A DNA stretch of 64,000 nt from Calliopum simillimum. Lineage: Eukaryota; Arthropoda; Insecta; Diptera; Lauxaniidae. Each line of letters starts with the position of its first letter. The stretch's first letter is position 1. Both the position numbers and the translations under genes were made by a program. This document shows, in pieces, positions 49,084-60,459 of this stretch. Below the pieces are notes generated by a model that was not told the origin of the DNA, ran no database searches, and saw only the letters and a list, made by a program, of their open reading frames with translations. The stretch spans positions 124,705,309 to 124,769,308 of the forward strand of contig OX638368.1 in the NCBI GenBank assembly GCA_951812925.1, given 5' to 3'.

Positions 49084-50946
49084 CCCCTTCCACAATCAAT
49101 GCAGGAACAGGTGCAAGTGAAACAATTAGTTGAAATATCATGAGTTAGAGCAAAGCAGAAAATTCTATTTTACCACCGCTGCATGATTTGAGAAAAATAG
49201 TAAAGAGAGTAAAAAAAAGCTTTTTGATTTCATGCAAAGCACTTGCGGCAAATGTCAAATATATTCGAAAAAACAATCTAAAATAAACATAAATAAACGA
49301 ATAAATTTCTATTTAGGTTGACGCCAACAAAAGGGTAAATGAAATTGTTATTTCTTTTATTGCACTTTAATCGATTTTAATGTTTAATTACAGAGATCGG
49401 AATAAAAGTAAAATTCTACTGCAAGCACTGATTATGAACAGTTTTTGCTATCAGTGCGGGAAGAAGAAGAAAGAGCAGAAAGCTTTAAAAATTGCCTGCA
49501 AGTCCCGCAACAAAATTATAGAGAGTTAGCTAAATTTTACTCTCAGCGAGACTAAAACAGAAAATTGGTAAAAATTTAAAAATTTTTCCAGCCTTTATTT
49601 ATTTCATAAAGGTTCCAGTGTTGGATTATCGGATTATACCCATGGAGCGTTGGCCAACCAATGGTTCTCAACTGGTGGGGCGCGAAAAATTTAAAAAAAT
49701 ATACATAAAGTAGAACGCTTTTTTCTTAATGAGGGCAAAATTTTTCATATCTTATTTAATCTCGTTCTATTTTGATGATTTTGAAGTTTTAAATTATTCT
49801 TAAAACGTTAAATACAGCCTGGTTTTGAAATCCAATTCTCTTCGATATCGGAATTAAATAAAATTTTAGTAGAAAAAAGATGAAATCGGATTTGTATTCC
49901 AATGAACCAAATTTGCCATCAACTACAATCTGTTTTACTGAAAAGTAATTTCGATTTGATGTTTATTATACAGAGCATCAAATTGACAGAAAAAAATTTA
50001 AATGAAATCTAGACAACTTTTTTTTTTTTTTGTTGCGGTAGCTGATTCTGAATCTGGCAACGATTTTTTTCCCTCAGGTCTGTGATCCGAATAATCCTTG
50101 GTTTAAAGTTCAAAAAACGTTATTTTCAGACATTTGCCGCTGATTCTCTTTGTTGTTATTGTAGTAGTAGTAAAGTTGGTGTTGTCTATTCCGGCATTGT
50201 TGTTGTTAAAAGTTCCTAATTTCGAGCAAATTGATTTTGTTTATTTTTGTTTTTTTCTATAGAAATTTATTAATGATGCAATTTCAGATACATGTTGTAT
50301 ATCAAATGAAAGGAAATAAATTGGGCTTCTTAATTTAGTTATTAAAATTTCAGGTTAATAATAAATTTTTTGGGAAAAATAACTGTTTTTTGGGGAAAAA
50401 ATGGGGTGTATTTTGAAAAATTTGTAAAACAATTATATAGCCCGGTAAAATACCTTTCATATGACAATATTTTTAAAATCCATTCAGGGGTTCCCAACTT
50501 ATACCGATTTTTATAAAAGATATATCCCAATCTTCCGATGACTATATCTCCGAAGTAGATTCGACCAGAAGTTGTTGTTGTAATTAATTCCCAGAGCCCT
50601 ATTTGGGCAAAAAAATATAAAAAACAACAACAGTCGATAAAGTAACAATAAGCCCAAAATACTTTTTATTAAATTAATTAACTTTAATTAATAAATTAAT
50701 GCAATGCAATTAAAATTATTACTGCTCGTAGTTTTGCCTGTCAAAATAATGGGGGTTATCATGAATAAATATTCCCGGTCATTTGGGCTTCGTTTTTGCC
50801 GTAAATGCAGTTAGTTCTTTCATTAATTGAACCACCCTACTAGAATAAGTGTGATGTCAATTTATTTCATGCGGCATCCCTAGTTCTTATGTCATTACTG
50901 TCAACTGAGTTAAATGGTTAAATGCTGATATAAAGTTGTAAAAAGG
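49084..50946. other. Intergenic with family E and MITE fragments
   Basis: About 50440-50570 is a family E copy ('aatcttccgatgactatatc'). 50750-50785 matches one end of the MITE at 27945 ('gggggttatcatgaataaat'). The sequence just before 50947 should hold the mRpS24 promoter; no motif stands out. Confidence 0.5.
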
Positions 50947-51553
50947 ATGAATTGTTTAAAAAAGGTAAAAATAAAGTTTAATACATATTTATAGTAAAAA
51001 ATCATTTTAAAAATTGTCCAGGTTGTGCAATTCGATGCTTTTAAAAGCGCTATTCACACAAGCGCTGTATCCTGCCGGGTGCAATCTGGTCGATACCGCA
51101 TAACCACAAAAAGAAACAGGCCATTAACGTATGAAATGGCAAATCCGCCACACTACATTGCCCATCGTAAATCGTGGAACTCATGGAATACTTGTAAGTG
51201 TGCTGTATTTCTTTATATATATTTATACCCAAGAAATTTAATTTTTTACGTTTTTCATTATAGCTACAATACTCGATGGTTTGCGCCCTTCACAAACAGC
51301 TATAGAGGATGTCTTTTTGCGGAAGTTCTTGACGGGCACTTGGCATTCTCTCCTCTGTTCTGAAGTTATAATAAAACGTCAACACAACATGATACGAATT
51401 GGAGCCATAGTCCGGCAAGCGATAAGCGCAAGAAAAATGTATTTTCTTATCGGTTATACGGAGGAACTGCTATCATATTGGATGCAATGTCCTGTCACCT
51501 TAGAACTACAAACTGTGGGCGACAAAAAGGATGTCATTTTTAAGTATATTTGA
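50947..51553 (+). CDS. mRpS24: Mitochondrial ribosomal protein S24 (uS3m)
   Basis: Component of the small subunit of the mitochondrial ribosome. Three exons: 50947-50964, 51022-51193, 51264-51553, giving 159 residues. Exon 1 encodes only MNCLKK before a gtaaaa donor. The next frame has no in-frame ATG, and the ATG at 51035 is out of frame, so the small exon supplies the start. Conserved family blocks: RVQSGRYRI, LTYEMANPPHYIAHRKSWN, GLRPSQTAIEDVFLRKF and WHSLLCSEVIIKRQHN. The first 30 residues are basic and lack acids except one Asp, consistent with mitochondrial import. Convergent with TBC1D7, with stop codons 90 bp apart; AATAAA occurs at about 51563 and 51593. Confidence 0.92.
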
Positions 51554-51642
51554 AGCGTAGAAAATAAATGTGACCGTTGAATTAATGGATAGAAATAAAT
51601 AGATGATTTCAGTTAACAAGCAAAATTGCTCTTAATTTATTA
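51554..51642. terminator. Shared 3' region of mRpS24 and TBC1D7
   Basis: AATAAA at about 51563 (+) for mRpS24 and the complementary TTTATT at about 51636 (-) for TBC1D7. Overlapping 3' UTRs are likely. Confidence 0.5.
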
Positions 51643-53260
51643 TCAATGCACTGTGATTTCACTATGGTTTTTATTACTTTGCCATGTTTTTATTGCCTTA
51701 TTTACAATCACAGCATCTTGATCTTTAACCTGTAAGAGAAAGCCTTAGAAAGTCAAAGTTTTTAATTTTAGAGCAAATTTGTTTACCTGTTCAATTAGCG
51801 CGCTAATATCATTTTGTGAATTACAATTAAGTACTGATTCGCGAAATGTTTTAAGTAATTCTAAGAATACAAATATAACGATTTTATGTGAGCCTCCGCA
51901 GATTTTGTCCCACACTTTTACCAAAGAAGTTTCACTTACAACACCAGCGAAGCATGTGGTGTACCATTTGTCCAAAATATTGTGAGTAGCAAATACACCC
52001 AATTTATCCAAGTGGCTACAAAAATAAAGTTTTGTTGTTCATTATTAGGAAGAGTTAAATTCAACTGTGAGAGGCCGTCCATAAATTATGCCATACGAAT
52101 TCCAAGATTTCTCGGCACAATGGAACACTATGCCTAATTTTTATTAAACCTACTAGATTGTGAAGTCACAATGTCAATTTAGCATTCTGCAATTTAATGT
52201 CAAAAATTTTTTAAGTTAAGACGAAAGCAAAACGAAGTTACACTCGATTCCCTATCAGTTCTGGCCAAAATTACTCTTTCGTTCTTGGACATTATTAAGA
52301 TTTAAACAGGTACTAAAAGAACGTTTTAAAACCAAATCGTAATTTTACCCAAAACAAATGGCTAATTGAGCTTAAATCCATTTTTATTAAGTCCACAAAC
52401 GCTGTTTTTTCTTTTTTCAACAGAAATAATAAAATATGTATGTTTTTTCGGTTTGATTTTTTGAACATTACAATTTTCAAGAGCCCCGTACTACTATGTC
52501 ACATTTTGGAATAAATTTGCGAACTCCTCCCTTAAACGTGTGACATAATTTATGGATTACTTCTGATGTGTTTATGACACTAAATTTTAAAATACACATT
52601 TCTGAATTCGTATAATAATTAAAAGTTTCGAAATATAAACTTACTTTAACAGTGTTAAGTCCTCCCGTTTTAATAACATCTGAGTCAGTTCTTTCAATTT
52701 AGGAATTTCGGTTTGTATGTTTTTAGTGCAGGCGTAAAACTCTTTTGCAATCCAATATGTTTCGACATCGTCTTCGAAGATCTCTAATAGCACTTTTACA
52801 ATTTCCACAAAATTATTTTCAAGCTACGGGATAAAATAAGTATACTACTGCTACAAATTTCCAACATGGTGAATTTGATTTGTACCTGTGTATTTGTTCC
52901 TGGGTGCAATTTCTTTTCCTCCAGCAACCACATGATGTAGAAAATACGACACTTTGGTGTTGACTCATCAATGTACCGCATAACTCCAACGGCTCGAAAA
53001 AGATCCTCATATACAGCTGTAAGATTCTCCATTATATATTCAGTTGAGTTCTTATGCAGCGGCAATATACCTAAAATAATACTCCATAAAAGTCCTCGGT
53101 GTGTTGATGGAACCGTATAGCTGAGGCAAAATTGTTTCAGTTTGGAGTGGTTGCGTACATTATCTTGTAATAATTTGTTTAATGATTTTTTCTCTTCAAC
53201 ACTATAGCATCCAACTTTTTCATAATAACTGGAACGAAAATTTCTTTCATCGGTTGTCAT
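51643..53260 (-). CDS. TBC1D7: TBC1 domain family member 7 (TSC complex subunit)
   Basis: TBC1D7 stabilises the TSC1-TSC2 complex, which restrains Rheb and TORC1 on lysosomes. Exons: 53260-52886, 52823-52645, 52015-51787, 51729-51643, in phase, 289 residues (human about 293). The N-terminus NFRSSYYEKVG...EEKKSLNKLL is characteristic. The TBC fold follows (HRGLLWSIILGILPLHK, RIFYIMWLLEE, HLDKLGVFATHNILDKWY). The catalytic Arg-finger motif IxxDxxR of active Rab-GAPs is not visible, which agrees with a scaffold role. Intron 2 (52016-52644) carries an old Harbinger-like MITE. Confidence 0.88.
52072..52562. mobile_element. Decayed Harbinger-like MITE in TBC1D7 intron 2
   Basis: 'ggccgtccataaattatgcc' at the left and 'tgacataatttatgga' at the right are imperfect inverted ends resembling the TIR of the MITE at 13655-13771. 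TSD not recognisable. Confidence 0.45.
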
Positions 53261-53387
53261 GATTTATAATAGATTCCGTAAATGAAAAAATATTTTTTTT
53301 TACTACGAAAGACGACAGCTGGAACTTAGTGGTTGTTACTGTCAAAATCAGTTAGTGGTCGCGTTCAAAAGGTATAGTAGTAAAAGT
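53261..53387. other. TBC1D7 5' flank
   Basis: Likely TBC1D7 promoter and 5' UTR (minus strand); no motif identified. Confidence 0.3.
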
Positions 53388-53822
53388 CAGTACACACTAG
53401 GCGTTTTTCTTTTTCATTCAGAGTAGTCTGAGTTGTCAAAAAAAAAAAAAAAATGGTGTTTCTTTTTTTGTTCAGAGACATCAGAGCATAAAATTTGTTT
53501 TTTCTTTTTTTGTTCAGAGTGAAATCAGAGGGCGCTCTATGAGCTCGGAATGAGACGACGGAGCGTTCAGAGTAAAAGACGGAGCACATCAAAATAGACA
53601 TTTGAAAGTAGAAAAATAAACAAAATAAAATAAAAACAAACTTTATTTTAGATTGTGCTGGTTATTTTGAAGTAAAATAAAATAAATTTAATAATTTATT
53701 TTAATTTTTTGGCCGTTTTCATTAATAAATTAGGGCTCTCCGAGCGTGTTCTGTTCAGATTATACTCGACGTGCTTACGCTCTGTTCAGAGATCTACTCT
53801 GAACAAAAAAAGAAAAACGCCT
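53388..53822. mobile_element. MITE with aggcgtttttc termini
   Basis: Left aggcgtttttctttttcatt and right complement (...aaaaaaagaaaaacgcct) form inverted ends, with 'cagagtag' and 'ctactctg' just inside. 'ttcagag' words recur throughout. No TSD identified. Confidence 0.6.
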
Positions 53823-54325
53823 ATTATCGATCAGACTCGTCAGTTTTGCTGTTGCTTGTGTATGCCGCTGTTTCTCTTCAGTTATCTGTCAGCTGCCATA
53901 AGGGCCAACCACAATAGACGTAACGAATAGCAACGAGTAAATTCGACCATATGGAAACCAATGTTTTCAACCAAAATGAGCGTATGCAACTGATCGAAAC
54001 TGAACGAAACATTATGACGAGACGTGTTGTTCAGTAATGTTCATATATATGTAATGAATAAACTGAATAATTAAAATGACTGATTTTTTGTAAAACGCTG
54101 ATCTGTTTCGATTCGTTTGTTAACGTAGCATTTTGAGCGAAATTTCAAAACAAACGTAACGAGTGCAAACGTTCGTTCAGTTGATATAGTCTCGTTACGT
54201 CTATTTTGGTTAGGGCTATATTCGTTTTTGACTGATAGTGTGACCTCAAACATGATTGATAGTTTGACCGCTACAAACAATCAAAACTGATGAATTTTTG
54301 ACTGATGAATCTGATCGATAATGCG
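53823..54325. mobile_element. Inverted-repeat element containing a second one
   Basis: Outer ends 'attatcgatcagactcgtcag' and 'ctgatgaatctgatcgataat' are inverted. Inside, 53898-54219 has its own inverted ends ('agggccaaccacaatagacg' and 'cgtctattttggttagggct'), so one MITE appears inserted in another. Confidence 0.6.
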
Positions 54326-54352
54326 TACTGGCTGTATTAAGCGCGTTCCTTT

Positions 54353-54880
54353 TCCATAATATGGGTAATACTTGGGCAAAGTGGCTCCAGCCATATTTCC
54401 GTCCCAAAAAAAGATGGTATCGAATTAGCGGTTTTTTTTATAATGTCACATCACTCTTACAAGGGGCAGAAGGTTTTTGAATCAAAAAATTATTTAAAAC
54501 TCCCAAAAATCTAACACCGGCTTCGAGGCGGCCTTCGGCCGCGTATCAGTCTATAATATATCCAACACCTAGCTTGCTAGCCACAGTAATTTTACATAAG
54601 AGTAGGGGTAGGTGGGCGGCCTGCGGCCGCAACTCAGGATTTAAAACTCCCAAAAATCCAACACCGGCTTCGCGGCGGCCTTCGGCCGCGGATCAGTGGT
54701 AAAAAGTGACTCCCGACATTGCCGATTTTTGAGTCAACAACATGATTTTTCGATTCAAAAACCTTCTGCCCCTTGTAAGAGTGATCTGATATTATAAAAA
54801 AACCGCTAATTCGATACCATGTTTTTTTGGGACTGAAATATGACTGGAGCCACTTTGCCCAAGTATTACCGATTTATGGA
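54353..54880. mobile_element. Inverted-repeat element with GC-rich palindromes
   Basis: Arms of about 140 bp (54353-54492 and about 54735-54880) are reverse complements, for example 'acttgggcaaagtggctcc' and its complement. The centre has a 148-bp-spaced direct repeat with 'gcggccttcggccgcg', a short perfect stem, plus a third 'gcggcctgcggccgc'. This is strikingly GC-rich for the window. Confidence 0.7.
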
Positions 54881-55033
54881 CAGCAAGCTTCTTTTAAAAT
54901 ATGTTTAATTTTCAACAAATGCTGCTTCTTCTTAAACTACGAAAATGTCAAAATTTTCTAGTCTTTTGACAGATAGCAAGGCAAGATCAGGGTTCCATTT
55001 TTTTATTTTGACAACTTGCCATAACCATTGTTA

Positions 55034-56446
55034 TTGGGTGGTATTAATAAAAAATAGCAATTGCTTCAAAATGTCTTTTGTAGTAAAGTAAATGCAAATA
55101 GCATTTGCTTAAAATTGGTATGAATAAAATTTATGCTTGCTATAGCAAGTTCGAAAATTCGAAACTAGCATTTGCTTTGTCATATTTGACATTTTTTATT
55201 TAAAATACAAATACAGTTTGAAATAAATATTTTTTTTTTTTGGAATTGGTCAAAATGTGCAGGCAAAATATAAATTATCATTTGTGCACAATACAAAAGA
55301 CCCGCTCTCTAGAAGCACTTGGAACGAAATCATCAATTAAGCAAGACTTTGAATAAAACTGAATCATTGAGCGATCTGTGAGTAATTTGCCACAAAAAAC
55401 AATTGCGACAAAATGATATGCCGTACTACCAATTGCCGCAAGAAGAAGTGTGGACACAGCAACAACTTGTCTCCATGGAAGAAGTTGAAGCTGACGACTG
55501 TAATGTATAAACATGTGACAACGTTTCTGGGGGTTGGCCAGGAGACATGCCTTTTTTCTTTTTTCATGTGCAAATGTTGTTTTTTTTTTTTTTTTTTTAT
55601 TGCAGAGGGCATGGAAATAAAAGAATTGTATTAAAAAATACATTTTTCTCATTCTACAATGGGGCTTTGCAAGAAATAAAAATGCATATTCTTATAGCAC
55701 AAGACTTTGTGTACAAATTTGCAATTTTTTTACATCGGCTGTTTTGCTGTCAAATCATCGTGGGCAAAATTAGTCTCGAGTTTTGTTCTTGGTCTTTGTA
55801 ACTATGCGAGATCAAGACCAAGTCGCTGATATCTTTGCAAGACCAAGACTGCTATGGTCTTAATATGTGTTTCACGCCAGTTTTGAGGATGAAATAATCC
55901 CTCAATTTGAAATCTTAAAAACTGCTTTTAAAAAATAAGGTTTCGAAATTTTGAATACTCAATAATCTCTTAAAATTTTTTCAAGACTAAGACCGAGACC
56001 AAAACTTAATGACCAAGATCAAGACCAAGACTCAGTATCAAAACCAAGACCAAAACTAAGACTAAGACTGCTATGGTTTTGGTCTTGGTTTGCTCATCAC
56101 TTCAGACAACGCTACTTAATTGAGTTGCCTTATATATGTATCATTAATTTAATTAATTTCTATCGCCATGAAAATTTACGGCAACCAATATAGAACAAGA
56201 TTTTTGCATGATTTATGTGTAAAAAGTACCTAGCAAACTCTCGTAGTCAGCTAGAGAGCAGACTCAGAATATTCAAGCAAATGCTACGAGTAACGTCTTT
56301 TTATTCATACCAATTTAAGCAAAAGCTTTTTTCGAACATAGCAAATGCTAAAAAATATTTTTTCACATACGAATTGAAGTAAATGCTACAAATTGAAGCA
56401 ATTGCTTCGAGTTTTAGCAAAGTAAAGTTTTATTAATATGACCCAT
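55034..56446. mobile_element. TIR element, about 1.4 kb
   Basis: Long, gapped inverted ends of about 160 bp: left 'tgggtggtattaataaaa...gcatttgctt', right '...aagcaattgcttcg...ttttattaatatgaccca'. Inside are a minus-strand frame at 55652-55278 without a recognised domain and an array of 'aagaccaagac' words at 55810-56090. It may be the remains of an autonomous element; superfamily unknown. Confidence 0.55.
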
Positions 56447-56826
56447 TGAATCATGGTTTGTCCTAAGCAGGCTTATTTATATTAATTAAAGCACATTTTT
56501 GGTTTTTTCCCCATACGTTTCCCAGAATGTGCTTACACATTCCTCAAAAACATAGTTAGTATTAGGGGTACTCATTAAAACCACGAAAATAAAAATAAAA
56601 TAAAAATATCTGATACTTTTGTATAAAATTTGCTTTAAATAATTTTCGTACCGATTTTTTTCTCAGTTTGATACGTTTTTAAAAGATACATCTTTTCTAA
56701 AGGTCACGGCAACACTGCTTTTCAAAGGTGTCAGATAATCTTCACCGGGTTGGCATTTATTCTGACGCATAAAAATAAAAAATTGACAGTATCGAAGTTG
56801 GTTGATAAAATTCTTTTGTCATAAAA
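56447..56826. other. Region upstream of the LMAN2-like gene
   Basis: Probably includes the promoter and 5' UTR of the lectin gene; no TATA box or other clear motif. Confidence 0.35.
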
Positions 56827-59800
56827 ATGTTCAATATATTAAAAATATGTGTGATATTTTTATGGTGGTGCTTTGTAACTGAGGCAGCTGTAAGCAGCAG
56901 TGATTATATGAAAAGGGAGCACTCGTTGGTGCGTCCCTTTCAAGGTAAAGGCTTTATTTATTTATTTAGATTTTGGTGGCTGCTATTTTGCCTTAAACAT
57001 GGAATTCATGCCATCTACGCGGATTTTCTTTGACAGGGGCAAGCATGACTTAATAGCTAAGTTAATAAGGATTTTCATGGCTCTTTCTTTAAATAGTGAT
57101 TTCGATGCTTAATCTTTAGCTCAAATAATCTCATGTTCGGGAGGAAATCTACGCCAAATTAGTCCAACAGCTCTAAGTCTTGTTCTGCCACAAGCAGAAC
57201 TGTGACAGTAGATATTCCAAGATCTCATCCACGTCTTGTGAAACTTACAATTGATGGATACTCCCAGACATTTTCTGCATTTTGAATTATTTGTGATAAA
57301 AATGTAAAGTCCAAAGATTGTTTTAAGAAATCATTATTCAGTTCGTTCAATATTGCAATTCTTATCTTCCACAATAACTTAATTACGCTTCGTTGAAGTT
57401 CAACAATATTAAATTACAATTTATGGTTTAAAAATGTTCCTCGTTTTACATCTCGAAAGTAATAAATCGTTGAAGTTATTTTTAATTTCCGTACATACAT
57501 AGTCAATCCAATTACTGAGGCATCGTTTTCAACTAAATTTAACAGATCTTCATGAAATTAAACTTTACTTTTAAAAACTACCCGAAATGTAGATTTCGGC
57601 TACATATCAGGACTAGGAAGCTCTTATCAGTTGGTCGGAAATTTAAGAAAAAACCACCTCGCAAGCAACGCCGCCTCGATTATGCAAAGGACTACATGAC
57701 TTGGAACTGGGTGAGAAATAACGATCCTGATTGTGAGAAAAGATGAATTTACTGACGAAAAGAAGTTCAATCGTTCCGATAGTCCTGAAGAATATTATTA
57801 TTATTTGTTCGACTTGAGAAAGGGGGGTCTTATGGTTTGGGGAGTGATTTCGTACTATAGCGCGTTTGAATTGAAAGTTGTGGACCAAAAAATGTCATCA
57901 TGAGGTGGTTTTTTCCATGGTTTTTAAAATTTTAAGTGCGGTGCTTTTCGATGCCATCGAACAGTTAGTTGACTTGCTGGTTGTTACTTTGTCCTATTTT
58001 TTTATTTTCATGGTAGAAAGGGCGGAGTTGGACGCTATACCAAGATTTTTGTGATATGGCACCAACAATTCTGCTTTTATAGGTTTACCCAATTGGCTCA
58101 CCTATCCTCACGCAATGGTCAACAGCACTTCAACTATAGCCAGTTTTATGGCTATTTTGACAAAACCTATCAACTCACCAATCCTTAATGAAAAAGAAGT
58201 TTCATGAAAATGCCTAATGAAACGCCTCACGGCATCTTACTCCAGCTATTTCATAGCTTAAAATCTGTTCCGAATGAAATGAGGACGGTACATTTAAAAA
58301 AACAAAAACAAACCAAGACTCAAATAGTCATTTTGGATGTATTTGTCGGTGCTGAATCCGAATCCAGTCTCGAAACTGCTCTATCACGTATGATTTTTGA
58401 GATATTCTAACAAAAACACGATTTTGAGGTTATATAGAGGATGCACAAATTGTTTTGATCTTTATTTTTAAATGCATCGCTTATTCTTTGTCTTCAAAAT
58501 AAACCATGAATTGGTCTTGTATGGTTCTCCCTTAAAAAGTTATGACAACTTTAATATTATTCACGAAAGTTAAAAATCGCATGTGGATTCACATATGATT
58601 TTTCAACCCATGGTTTAATTTTCAAATAGCCATAACTTTTTAAGGAAGATTCATAAAAGACAAAAGATAGCACTAAGCGATGCATTTACTAGATAAGAGC
58701 AAAAAAGATTCATACGTCCTCTATATGACCTCAAAAATCGTGCTTTTGAACTTTTGGGTCAGCATATCTCCAAAACCATACGTGATAGTGCAATTTTGGG
58801 ACCGGATTCAGCAGCGACAAATAAGTCGAATATTACTATTTTGGTTTGTTATGTTTTTTTTTCAAATGTACCGTCTTTCTACCTCATTTTAAAAAACAAT
58901 CAGCTAGGATTTAATTCAGAACAGATTTCCGGTAAGGAATTTCATTTCATTTATTTGTACTTATGTAATCGAAGTATATAGACTGAAATAATTAATTAGA
59001 GTTCATTTAAATTATTCTAGGTGTGGGTATGAATTTACCATACTGGGACTTCCTTGGACACACGATGGTCACCAGCAACTATATAAGACTGACACCTGAT
59101 TTGCAATCTAAGAGTGGCGCAATTTGGAACTATTCTGTAACTAATATCTATTTCGATTTATTTATGTATTATATTAACCATAATTTCTCTCTGCAGCCTT
59201 GCTTAACAAAAAATTGGGAAGTCCATGTCACTTTTAAAGTACATGGCAAGGGCTCAGAGTTGTTTGGCGATGGATTTGCAGTTTGGTATACAAAAGATCG
59301 CATGATAACGGGTCCTGTTTTTGGTAGCAAAGATCATTTTTCTGGTCTAGGTATAATTTTGGATACATATAGTAACCACAATGGGCCACATAATGTACGT
59401 AGAAAAATTTGTTAACTAGCCACAACACAAATATTTTTTTTTTTTAAGATACCAAAAATTAATTTAAATTACATTGATCATTAACCAATTTATTTGATTT
59501 TTCATTCTCAATGGCCGTTATCATGATTAAATCATAATGAATAAATATTTTTCATGATAGGTCGAATATATCAACAGTAACGTTGCTTATAAGCAATATT
59601 TGGCAAATTCTGACAATGGGATATTCTTTAAAATAATCTTTGCTTACACTTTTTCTTAGCATCAACATCCTTACTTAAGCGCTATGGTAAACAATGGCTC
59701 CTGGAGTTACGACCATGATCGTGATGGTACGCACACACAATTGGCTGGTTGTGAAGTTCGTTTCCGTAATGTTGATTTCGATACTCACATCAGTATACGG

Positions 59801-60260
59801 TATGAAAATGATGTCCTTTCAATTTCAACCGATATGGAAAATAAGGGTGAATGGAAAAGTTGCTTTGTTGTTAATAATGTGGAATTACCAACTGGTTATT
59901 ATTTTGGATTATCAGCAACGACCGGTGACCTTTCTGATAATCACGATATACATGGATTTAAATTCTATGATCTTGATACAAACGTAACTGTAAGCTAATA
60001 CATGATCCTATATGTAAAGTCGAAGTTATAACTTTTTTTTGTTTCTTTTACAGCCTGAACAACTAAATGAACGTTCAAAAATAATTCCAAATGCAAAAAC
60101 ATTTGAACCACCAAGAGAGCATAAAGAAGACCCAAAACCCGGAATGTCAAATGCTAAAATATTTTTTATACTTTTATTTGGCATGTTAGCTGCAATTGCA
60201 ATTGCAATATTTGCTATTTCATATTTTAAAGAGAAAAATTCAAGAAAACGTTTTTATTAA
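56827..60260 (+). CDS. LMAN2: VIP36/LMAN2-type L-lectin cargo receptor
   Basis: Type I membrane lectin that binds high-mannose glycoproteins and cycles in the early secretory pathway. Exons: 56827-56944, 59021-59136, 59197-59394, 59660-59989, 60054-60260, in phase, 322 residues. A signal peptide covers about the first 22 residues. The L-type lectin domain starts at LVRPFQGVGMNLPYWDFLGH and includes GDGFAVWYTKDR, the ligand-binding LDTYSNHNGPHN loop and HDRDGTHTQLAGC. A stalk is followed by one transmembrane helix (FFILLFGMLAAIAIAIFAIS). The short cytosolic tail ends KRFY, the same C-terminus as mammalian VIP36. Drosophila CG5510 is the probable counterpart, from memory. LMAN2L is an alternative name; ERGIC-53 is excluded by the tail. 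Intron 1 (2.1 kb) contains a Tc1 remnant and a hairpin. Confidence 0.9.
57552..58200 (+). pseudogene. Tc1-like transposase remnant in LMAN2 intron 1
   Basis: Broken frames keep parts of the Tc1 catalytic region: RRLDYAKDYMTWNWV, then in another frame DEKKFNRSDSPEEYYYYL and GGLMVWGVISYY. Frameshifts and stops separate them. TIRs were not identified, so element limits are uncertain. Confidence 0.7.
58275..58890. repeat. Hairpin of family B in LMAN2 intron 1
   Basis: Arms 58275-58560 and 58600-58890 are reverse complements: 'gaggacggtacattt' against 'aaatgtaccgtc', 'gctgaatccgaatcc' against 'ggattcagc', and 'aaatgcatcgctta' against 'taagcgatgcattt'. Its second arm ends about 130 bp before exon 2. 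Confidence 0.8.
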
Positions 60261-60459
60261 AATTATTGTGAGGTTTCTTTAAAATTTTTATGTTGGTAAT
60301 CACTTTACTGCTATTTATTTCTTTTTAACTTAAATTATATAAGATTTTGTGTGGTTACATTTTTTAAGCAAATTATAGATAACAAATTAAACAAAAAAAT
60401 ACAAAAAAAAAAAAATGGTAAAAATGTATTTTTTTAATAAAAACGGACTGGGGGGCAAA

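Noticed and set aside
51035..51100. ATG at 51035 as the mRpS24 start
   Set aside because: It is in the wrong frame and reaches a stop after about 22 codons, whereas the conserved frame is supplied by the small upstream exon.
55278..55652. 124-codon minus-strand frame as a Harbinger nuclease fragment
   Set aside because: A faint resemblance only; no catalytic motifs, and the element's TSD does not support Harbinger.
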